Of a stretch of DNA of 13,381 bases, positions 6,617 to 12,468 are shown piece after piece (position 1 is the stretch's first letter; every line of letters starts with the position of its first letter). A model generated the notes under the pieces. That model was not told the DNA's origin, ran no database searches, and saw only the letters and a program-made list of their open reading frames with translations. The stretch lies in NCBI GenBank assembly GCA_964442185.1, contig CAYTWT010000043.1, positions 1 through 13,381 on the forward strand, given 5' to 3'. A program made the translations under genes and the position numbers. The DNA is from CADEEV01 sp964442185. GTDB taxonomy: Bacteria > Acidobacteriota > Vicinamibacteria > Fen-336.

Positions 6617-8361
6617 GCCCGCTCCATCTCCTGCTCCAGAAGCTGCCGGCGGTTGAGATCGGCGTAGAAGCCGCCGCGTGCCACGAGTTCTTCGTGCGTG
6701 CCGCGCTCGACGAGCCGCCCGTCGCGCAGCACCACGATCAGGTCCGCGTCCTTCACGGTCGAGACGCGATGCGAGACCAGGAACGTGGTGCGGCCCGCGC
6801 GTACCCGGCGCAGGCCGCTCAGGATCGCTTCCTCGGTCTCGGTGTCGACAGAGGCGAGCGAGTCGTCGAGCACCAGGATGCGCGGGTCCACGGCGAGCGC
6901 ACGGGCCAGCGCCGTCCGCTGCTTCTGGCCGCCCGAGAGCGTGATGCCGCGCTCCCCCACCCTCGTCTCGAAGCCCCTGGGGAAATCGCGCACGTCCTTG
7001 CCAAGCTGCGCGACCTCGGCCGCCCATGCCGTCTTGTCGCGGACGGCGGCGGCCTGCGCGCCGGGCGCGATGCCAAACGCGACGTTGCCGCCGACGCTGT
7101 CGGAGAACAGGAACGTCTCCTGCGGCACAAACCCGATCGAGCCGCGCAGCGTATGCAGCGGGATCTCGCGGACGTCGCGGCCGTCCACGCGCACGCTCCC
7201 AGGCGCGGCCTCGCGCAGACGCGGCAGTAGGCTTACGAGCGTGCTCTTGCCCGACCCGGTGGGTCCGACGATGGCCACCGTCGAGCCGGCCGGAACACGC
7301 AGGTCGATGTCGTGCAGCACCGGCTTCTCCCCGTACCCGAACGTGAGGCCCCGGAACTCGACCTCGCCACGGATCGGGACCCCGGCTCCCGCGGCGCGAT
7401 CGTCGATCTCCGCGGGCGCGTCGAGGATCTCGCCGATGCGCCCCATCGAGGCCTCGCCGCGCTCGAACAGGTTCACGACCCAGCCGAGCGCGATCATCGG
7501 CCAGTGCAGCATCGCGAGGTAGACCCCGAAGGCCACGAACTCGCCGAGCGTGATCGTCTTCGAGACGACCATCGAGCCGCCCAGCCACAGCACCAGCAAG
7601 GCGCCGCCGCCCATCAGCAACTGGATGCCGGGATACAGGCTCCCGAAGAGTCGGATCAGACGCGCGTTGCGCCGCAGGAACTCCTGGTTCGCGGCCTCGA
7701 ACCTGGCGATCTCGTGCGGCTCCTGCGCGTACGCTCGGACCACGCGGATCCCCGAGAGGCTTTCCTGGACGAGCGCCGTGATGTTGGAGAGCTGCGCCTG
7801 GACCGCCTCGTAGCGATCGTGGATCTTGCGGCCCACGACGCGCACCAGCATCGAAACCACGAGCAGCGGGAAGAGCGCCAGGCTGAGCAGCAACGGGCTG
7901 ATCGTGAACATGAGCGTCACGGTGCCGACGAACGTGGCAACGGTGTTGGCGGTGTACATGATCCCGGGTCCCAGCACCTGGCGCACGGCCAACATGTCGT
8001 TGGTCGCCCGACTCATCAGGTCCCCGGTCCGGTGATCCTGGTAGTAGCGCGGCGGAAGTCGGGTCAGGTGTCGGAACAGATCGTTGCGCAACTCGTACTC
8101 GACGTCGCGCGAGAGCCCGATCAGCACCATCCTCATCCAATAGCGAAAAATCCCCTCGACGACGACGAGGCCGACGATGGCAGCGGCGTACTGCCAAAGC
8201 TTCCCGCGTGTGAGCTCGACGGCGAGCTCGTCGATCGCCCGGCGCAGCACCCAGGGCGACGCGACCGAGAAGGCCGTGGTCAGTAGCAACGCGAGCAGGC
8301 CGAGGGCGAGTGCCCCGCGGCGGCGCCGCAGGTAGGGCAGGAGCCGCCGGAGCTGTTTCAA
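6613..8361 (-). CDS. ABC exporter subunit with TMD-NBD fusion (MdlA-like)
   Basis: A 582-residue half-transporter that should pair with the downstream subunit. The TMD spans about 10-310 (LLPYLRRRRGALALGLLAL; YYQDHRTGDLMSRATNDM). The NBD holds Walker A GPTGSGKST (366-374), Q-loop VPQE (Gln414), a canonical LSGGQ signature (475-479), Walker B ILVLDD and H-loop His531. Asp500 replaces the catalytic Glu, the change seen in MdlA and in TM287 of TM287/288. The composite site made by this subunit's Walker motifs and the partner's LSVGQ should therefore hydrolyse ATP poorly. The start chosen is TTG 8359-8361, which overlaps the SprT-like stop (TTGA) like other junctions here and gives the usual MKQLRRLLPYL beginning. 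A longer frame to 8439 would overlap the SprT-like gene by 82 nt and add a Pro/Ala-rich tail. Confidence 0.92.
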   Translation of the reverse strand: MKQLRRLLPYLRRRRGALALGLLALLLTTAFSVASPWVLRRAIDELAVELTRGKLWQYAAAIVGLVVVEGIFRYWMRMVLIGLSRDVEYELRNDLFRHLTRLPPRYYQDHRTGDLMSRATNDMLAVRQVLGPGIMYTANTVATFVGTVTLMFTISPLLLSLALFPLLVVSMLVRVVGRKIHDRYEAVQAQLSNITALVQESLSGIRVVRAYAQEPHEIARFEAANQEFLRRNARLIRLFGSLYPGIQLLMGGGALLVLWLGGSMVVSKTITLGEFVAFGVYLAMLHWPMIALGWVVNLFERGEASMGRIGEILDAPAEIDDRAAGAGVPIRGEVEFRGLTFGYGEKPVLHDIDLRVPAGSTVAIVGPTGSGKSTLVSLLPRLREAAPGSVRVDGRDVREIPLHTLRGSIGFVPQETFLFSDSVGGNVAFGIAPGAQAAAVRDKTAWAAEVAQLGKDVRDFPRGFETRVGERGITLSGGQKQRTALARALAVDPRILVLDDSLASVDTETEEAILSGLRRVRAGRTTFLVSHRVSTVKDADLIVVLRDGRLVERGTHEELVARGGFYADLNRRQLLEQEMERA

Positions 8362-9128
8362 CGCTTGCGGCGGGCCTGGCGCTCGCGGTCCAGCGCGTGG
8401 CTGGCGCGGAGCAGGTGCGGCAGGTTCGCCTTCTCCCAAGCCAGCGCCGCCTGGTGCTGCGGATAGGCTGCCTCAGCGACGCGGAAGCCGCGCGAGTGGT
8501 ACACGGTCCGGCCGGCGCGATCGGGCACGCCGCCCATGTGGTGGTGCAGCATTTCGTGGTGCACGACGCTCTCCAGGAAGTAGCGCGGCACCTCCGGCCG
8601 GTCGAGGACCGGATGAATCCGGATCAGCGCCAGCACCGGATCGTAGCTGCCGAACGTCAACCCGCCGCGCCGCGCGCGCCCGCTGCCGCGGCCCCAGGTC
8701 AGCGGCACGTCGAGCGCGCTTGCGAAGAAGCGCGTGTTGATGGCGTCGTAGATCCGGCGCAGGTCGTGGGCCTTGCCCGCGGTCACGAGCGGCGGCAGCG
8801 GCCGCTTCGGTTTTCGCACCCGGTGCAGGTTCTCGTTCATGAAGCGCCGCACCAAGCCGTCGGCGCCACGGTGCTTACGCGACAGGCCGCGCGCGACCGC
8901 GCGTACCACCGGAAGCGGCGCGTGCAGGAACATGTGATGCAGGCGCAAGAACACGATCCCCTTCTCGCGACGCAGCGAGAGCAACACCGAACGGTTCTCG
9001 GTCAGCGTGAGGCGAACGGGGTGCGCCGCGCTGGAGGCGATCGCGGCTTCGAGTCGGAGGCCGTCCCAGACGGGTCCCTCGAAGCTGAGCGGAAGCTGGC
9101 GCGGGCCGGAACGCAGTGCGGACGCCAT
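8358..9128 (-). CDS. SprT-like zinc metalloprotease domain protein
   Basis: A 256-residue soluble protein. The C-terminal half carries a SprT-like domain: GKAHDLRRIYDAINTRFF (118-135), LTWGR (143-147), the strand LTFGSYDPVLALIRIHPVL, then the zinc/catalytic motif H191-E-M-L-H195 and a likely third ligand in YHSRGF (His211). No zinc-finger cysteines follow. The first 110 or so residues (DGLRLEAAIASSAAHPVRL, RREKGIVFLRLHHMFLHAP) are not recognised as a known domain, although proteins with this N-terminus plus a SprT-like core seem common in GC-rich environmental bacteria (recollection, not checked). A protease or DNA-protein-crosslink role is inference. ATG 9126-9128 is preferred; TTG 9191 would add 21 residues and close the gap to the upstream kinase to 6 nt. 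It sits between a nucleotide kinase and an ABC exporter with no obvious shared pathway. Confidence 0.82.
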   Translation of the reverse strand: MASALRSGPRQLPLSFEGPVWDGLRLEAAIASSAAHPVRLTLTENRSVLLSLRREKGIVFLRLHHMFLHAPLPVVRAVARGLSRKHRGADGLVRRFMNENLHRVRKPKRPLPPLVTAGKAHDLRRIYDAINTRFFASALDVPLTWGRGSGRARRGGLTFGSYDPVLALIRIHPVLDRPEVPRYFLESVVHHEMLHHHMGGVPDRAGRTVYHSRGFRVAEAAYPQHQAALAWEKANLPHLLRASHALDRERQARRKR

Positions 9129-9197
9129 CGCAGAAAATCCGGGATGAGCATGTCTCAGCGTAGAGGCGAGGTCAAGCGGCGGAGAGGCCAAGTCCGG

Positions 9198-9839
9198 CTA
9201 CCCGCGCGACGCCATCGGCACGTAGTACTGCGTGCCCTTCCCCATCGTTTCGATTTGGCGCATCAGGTCGTCGAGGTCGGCAGGCCGCTTCACAAAATCC
9301 AGATCGGTGGTGTTCACGACCAGCAGCGGCGTAGTCGTGTAGTGGAAGAAGTAGTAGTTGTACGCACGGTTCACCTCGGCCAGGTATTCCTCGGAGAGGC
9401 TCTCCTCTTCGGGCCGGCCGCGCGAACGGATCCGCTTCATCAGCACTTCGGTCGGCGCCTGCAGGTAGACGACGAGGTCGGGTCGAGGCACGCTCTCCGA
9501 GAGCAGCGAGAACAACTTCTCGTAGATGAGCAGCTCGCTGTCTTCGAGGTTCAAGTACGCGAACAGCTTGCTCTTCTCGAACAGGTAGTCGCAGAGCATG
9601 AACTGCGAGAACAGGTTGCGCTGCTGTAGCTCCTGTTGTTGGCGATAGCGCGAGAGCAGGAAGAATAGCTCCACCTGGAACGTGGCGCCGGGCTTCGCGT
9701 CGTAGAACGGCTTGAGGAACGGGTTGTCCTTCCATTCCTCGAGCACCGTCGTGGCATCGAGCCGCTCAGCGAGTTTCTCGACGACCGTCGACTTGCCGAC
9801 GCCGATCGCCCCCTCGACGGCGATGTAGTGGAACTGCAT
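9198..9839 (-). CDS. Deoxynucleoside kinase family protein
   Basis: A 213-residue kinase of the dNK/dGK/dAK family, which phosphorylates deoxynucleosides for the salvage pathway. The P-loop is EGAIGVGKST (9-18). FLLSRYRQQQEL (60-71) forms the helix that supplies substrate contacts. DYLFEKSKLFA (84-94) replaces the DRS-type motif and resembles bacterial deoxyadenosine/deoxyguanosine kinases. The lid region has KRIRSRGRPEE (135-145), and EYLAEVNRAYNYYFFHY (151-167) is a typical C-terminal helix. The length fits the family, and base preference cannot be read from sequence. ATG 9837-9839 shares one base with the folK stop (TGATG), so the two are likely translationally coupled; no Shine-Dalgarno is seen. 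This overlap decides the start over the longer open frame to 10415. Confidence 0.9.
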   Translation of the reverse strand: MQFHYIAVEGAIGVGKSTVVEKLAERLDATTVLEEWKDNPFLKPFYDAKPGATFQVELFFLLSRYRQQQELQQRNLFSQFMLCDYLFEKSKLFAYLNLEDSELLIYEKLFSLLSESVPRPDLVVYLQAPTEVLMKRIRSRGRPEEESLSEEYLAEVNRAYNYYFFHYTTTPLLVVNTTDLDFVKRPADLDDLMRQIETMGKGTQYYVPMASRG

Positions 9840-10348
9840 CAGCGGCGGGCCGCGGAGGGGTGGAAGCGGGCGACCTGCGACGGGTCGGGGCAGCGCTCGA
9901 GAAGCTCGGCGATGCTCGCGGCCAGCACCGGGTGGCGCGCGCTCGCGCCGATTTCGGCCAGCGGCGCCAGCACGAAGCGCCGCTCGTGCATCCGAGGATG
10001 CGGCACCACGAGGCCGCTTTCCTCGCTGACGAGATCTCCATAGAGAAGGATATCGAGATCCAGAGTTCGCGGGCCATTGCGCTCGCGGCGAACGCGACCC
10101 AACTCCTGCTCGATCCCGAGGCAGGCGGCCAGCAGCTCGCGGGCGCCTAGCGCCTGGGTCCCGCCGATCACCTGGTTCAGGAACGGGCCCTGGGGCACTC
10201 CGCCCACTGGCTCCGTCTCGTAGAGCGCACTCGCCGCGGCCTCGCGGAAGCCGCGCGTGGCAAGAAGCTGCCGCGCCCTCGCGAGGTTCGCCTCGCGATC
10301 GCCGAGGTTCGAGCCGAGGCCGAGGTAGACAGCGGGCGGCGGATTCAT
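9839..10348 (-). CDS. folK: 2-amino-4-hydroxy-6-hydroxymethyldihydropteridine pyrophosphokinase
   Basis: A 169-residue HPPK, which transfers pyrophosphate from ATP to 6-hydroxymethyl-7,8-dihydropterin in folate synthesis. Diagnostic blocks are VYLGLGSNLGDR (7-18), YETEPVG (43-49), FLNQV (57-61), and the signature NGPRTLDLDILLYGD (91-105) with metal-binding Asp97 and Asp99. VPHPRMHERRFVLAPLAEI (115-133) follows. The length is normal. No folP, folB or folE is in the window; the partner is the coupled deoxynucleoside kinase. It is the first gene of a minus-strand run that continues to 4814. The 97 nt upstream separate it from the divergent kinase fragment and show no clear promoter. Confidence 0.95.
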   Translation of the reverse strand: MNPPPAVYLGLGSNLGDREANLARARQLLATRGFREAAASALYETEPVGGVPQGPFLNQVIGGTQALGARELLAACLGIEQELGRVRRERNGPRTLDLDILLYGDLVSEESGLVVPHPRMHERRFVLAPLAEIGASARHPVLAASIAELLERCPDPSQVARFHPSAARR

Positions 10349-10445
10349 CGGATGAGGCTAGAGAGTACGCCACCCGTCCGGCGCGGGGCAATGCCGGTGG
10401 GTTGTGGCCTGGCAACGCCGGAGCGTACGCTCAGACGCCAAGCGC

Positions 10446-10594
10446 ATGATCTGCCCAGCCTGCAAGGCCGAGAACGGCGAGACGTCGAAGCCTGTTTCAC
10501 GTGCGGCAAGGCACTCTTCGCACTCACCCAGGGCATCTCGCTCGCCGGCCGCTACGAGATCCTGAGCCCGCTGGGCCGCGGCGGGATGGGAATG
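10446..10594 (+). pseudogene. Truncated, frameshifted zinc-ribbon Ser/Thr protein kinase fragment
   Basis: ATG 10446 opens MICPACKAENGETSK, the first half of a zinc ribbon. The second half, CFTCGKALFAL, is in another frame: two bases (10491-10492) sit between AAG and TGT where three are needed, so one base has been lost. The shifted frame then gives ISLAGRYEILSPLGRGGMGM, the start of a Hanks-type kinase up to the glycine-rich loop. After about 10594 the homology stops; the next residues (AASRADPVN) do not resemble a kinase, and there is no invariant Lys, HRD or DFG. Intact relatives are usually 600-900-residue membrane kinases. The gene is dead through at least two lesions, or one is a sequencing error and the 3' end was replaced by a rearrangement or an assembly join. 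Confidence 0.8.
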
Positions 10595-10702
10595 GCCGCC
10601 TCGCGGGCCGACCCGGTGAACGCATTGTTTTCGCCTTCAGCGCGGGTCAGTAGTTCTAGTCTGTCCCTCTCGATGGGAAGAGTCCGGGATCTGCTGACGT
10701 TG
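10595..10702. other. Intergenic seam with no recognisable gene
   Basis: These 108 nt separate the broken kinase from the stop codon of the small membrane gene. The sequence is locally less GC-rich (for example GCATTGTTTTCGCC and CAGTAGTTCTAGTCTG). It encodes nothing I recognise. A short CTGAC-GTT-GTCAG inverted repeat (10694-10706) overlaps the membrane gene's stop; it is too weak to call a terminator. Confidence 0.5.
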
Positions 10703-11095
10703 TCAGGGAAGCTCGAAGGGCGGCCTGCCGAAGCGCGTCCGCAGGCGCGTGACCAAAGGCAGCACGCCACGCCGACTCATGAGCCATCGTTCCAGGCGGT
10801 ACTTGTTCGGGAAGTCGATGAGAAGAACGCCGATGAAGATCGTGAGCAGCCCCTGGCCGGGAACTCCCGGGACTGAGAGGACGAGCCCGACGGCGATGAA
10901 GAGCCATCCCGCCAGGTTCTTGACGGTGAACAGGACGACACGCAGCATCGGGCGTCGCCGCGCGACTGGGCGACGATCGCAGGGTTCCATGAAGTGGTCG
11001 GCCGGCAGACGGATGATGACGATCAGCGCCGCGAGCGCCGTAAGGACGGTCGTCACCAAGAAAAGGAGAAGAAGAGCGACGACCGTCTCACTCAT
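10703..11095 (-). CDS. Small PGPGW-type integral membrane protein
   Basis: A 130-residue protein with an N-terminal membrane helix (about 5-29), a basic loop (RRPVARRRP, 41-49) and a hydrophobic block (about 52-94) that likely makes two more helices around VPGVPGQG (75-82). The motif LLTIFIGVLLIDFPNKYRLE and the basic C-terminus match the PGPGW family of putative transmembrane proteins, whose function is unknown. The length is within the range usual for it. It lies 134 nt downstream of the site-2 protease on the same strand. A 15-nt perfect dyad covers its start codon (11094-11108), and no good ribosome binding site is visible. Confidence 0.75.
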   Translation of the reverse strand: MSETVVALLLLFLVTTVLTALAALIVIIRLPADHFMEPCDRRPVARRRPMLRVVLFTVKNLAGWLFIAVGLVLSVPGVPGQGLLTIFIGVLLIDFPNKYRLERWLMSRRGVLPLVTRLRTRFGRPPFELP

Positions 11096-11108
11096 GGCTC
11101 GGAGCCAT
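11094..11108. promoter_or_regulatory. Perfect dyad (7-bp arms, 1-nt centre) over a start codon
   Basis: The plus strand reads ATGGCTCGGAGCCAT: arms ATGGCTC and GAGCCAT around a single G. It contains the start codon of the PGPGW-type gene on the minus strand (11093-11095, bar one base). In RNA it could form a 6-bp stem with a 3-nt loop that masks the AUG. In DNA it could be an operator. Either role is inference. Confidence 0.35.
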
Positions 11109-11229
11109 TACTCAGATCGGGCAGTCACTCTCTGCGCCGGCGAGGAGGACATGGAGCGGGCGGCGCCGTCCGCAGGGTCACCAAGCCCACCACATCCCCG
11201 TGCTCGCGAGCGACCCCAACTCGACCCTC

Positions 11230-12354
11230 TCAAGAGAGCAGCTGCTCGCGCACCCGGAGATGCCGGATCACGGACGTCAGGGTCAGGAAGCCGGCCATCT
11301 TGCCGTTCTGCATCACCAGGAGCCGCCCCGCCCCGCTGGCCATCTTGGCCATGGCCTCCAGCAGCGGCGCCTTCGCATCAATGGCGATTGGATCGCCGAG
11401 TGGCGTCATCACCGCCTGCACCGAGGTGCCCTCCCTTTCCTCCGGTGAGACCCTCAAGATGTCGCGCAAGCAGATGAGACCCACGACGTCGTCCCCCCGC
11501 ACCACCGGGTAGCCGCCGTAGCCCGTGCGCAGGAAGTGGTCGCCGGCCGCGTCGGCGAGGGAGATGTGGGCGGGCACCGTGGCCACCTCCGTCAGCATCG
11601 CGTCGCGGACCGCGACGCCGCGAAGGGTCTCGTCGAGACGAGCCCCCTGGTACGCTCCGCCGGCGGCTTCCTTGAGGAACCAGCCGATCAGGATGTACCA
11701 AACCCCCGTGACTCCGTCCCCGCCAAGCAGCCGGAACACCCCACTGATGATCAGGAAGAAAGCGAAGAAGGTCCCCGCGCCTGCGGCGATCCGGGTGGCG
11801 CGGAGCTTCCCCAGGGGCTTCCACAGGAGCCCGCGAAGCAACCGGCCGCCATCCAGGGGGAATGCGGGGACCAGGTTGAAGAGGGCGAGCGTGAGGTTGA
11901 TCAGGGCCAGGTAATGGGCGACTGCCTCTCCGGCGTTCCCAAGGAACGGAAGCGACGCTCCCACGTAGAAGAGCGCCGCGAGGGCCAGGCTGACGACGGG
12001 CCCTACGGCGGCGATCTTGAACTCCGTCCAGCCCACCTCGGGGTCCTTGTCCAACTGCGCCACGCCCCCGAAAATGAAGAGGGTGATCGAGCGGATTCCG
12101 ATCCCATGCCGCAACGCCACGACCGCATGCCCCATCTCGTGGAGCAGGATGGACACGAAGAAGAGCAGGGAAGCCACGAGCCCCTTGGCCCAGTACGAGG
12201 ACGCGGGGAGGTCGGGATAGTGCGCGGGGAAGTACCCCGTGGCCAGCGACCACGTGATGAGACCGAAGATGATCACCCAACTGAAGTGGATGTAGACGGG
12301 GATTCCGAAAACGCGCGCGATCCGAATGCCCCCCGGGTTCGAGACCGTCGTCAT
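11230..12354 (-). CDS. Site-2 protease family (M50) protein with two CBS domains
   Basis: A 374-residue membrane metalloprotease. The N-terminal part has hydrophobic helices at about 22-39 and 58-80, the zinc motif HEMGH (72-76), further helices at about 112-135, and the third ligand motif NLVPAFPLDGG with Asp168 (160-170). Helices near 187-210 and 214-228 complete the core. Two CBS domains follow (about 248-302 and 311-368), with GDDVVGLICLRDIL and GKMAGFLTLTSVI as their closing strands. This is the SpoIVFB/Rv2625c-like S2P-CBS layout, in which CBS domains are thought to gate proteolysis by nucleotide binding. Its substrate, usually an anti-sigma factor or membrane-bound regulator, is not in the window. 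The ATG start has an excellent AGGAGG 7 nt upstream. The TerC-like gene lies 114 nt upstream on the same strand. Confidence 0.93.
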   Translation of the reverse strand: MTTVSNPGGIRIARVFGIPVYIHFSWVIIFGLITWSLATGYFPAHYPDLPASSYWAKGLVASLLFFVSILLHEMGHAVVALRHGIGIRSITLFIFGGVAQLDKDPEVGWTEFKIAAVGPVVSLALAALFYVGASLPFLGNAGEAVAHYLALINLTLALFNLVPAFPLDGGRLLRGLLWKPLGKLRATRIAAGAGTFFAFFLIISGVFRLLGGDGVTGVWYILIGWFLKEAAGGAYQGARLDETLRGVAVRDAMLTEVATVPAHISLADAAGDHFLRTGYGGYPVVRGDDVVGLICLRDILRVSPEEREGTSVQAVMTPLGDPIAIDAKAPLLEAMAKMASGAGRLLVMQNGKMAGFLTLTSVIRHLRVREQLLS

Positions 12355-12361
12355 ATGCCTG

Positions 12362-12367
12362 CCTCCT
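12362..12367 (-). promoter_or_regulatory. Strong Shine-Dalgarno AGGAGG for the site-2 protease
   Basis: The minus strand reads AGGAGG followed by 7 nt and then the ATG at 12352-12354. It is the clearest ribosome binding site in the window; most genes to the left lack one and rely on overlapping stop/start junctions. Confidence 0.8.
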
Positions 12368-12468
12368 GGGCCGTGAGCCGGCCACCAATGTTCTCCTGAG
12401 AGGTTACGGGCGTTGGCGCCGCCTCCTCGGTGGCGTGTCCGGCCGGGAAACGATGGGCTGGGCCGGCA

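Noticed and set aside
6617..8197. In-frame open extension upstream of the MdlB-like gene that would make a 1127-residue protein
   Set aside because: It is antisense-free but out of frame with the MdlA-like gene on the same strand; the translation is Arg/Ala/Gly-rich with no domains, and GTG 6616 has a Shine-Dalgarno and an overlap with the upstream stop.
8310..9629. 439-codon plus-strand open frame over the SprT-like and kinase genes
   Set aside because: It spans two well-supported minus-strand genes and their gap and shows no domain signal.
12355..12468. Possible terminator between the TerC-like and protease genes
   Set aside because: Only 4-bp stems can be drawn (for example around CGCC...GGCG), and no T-run follows.
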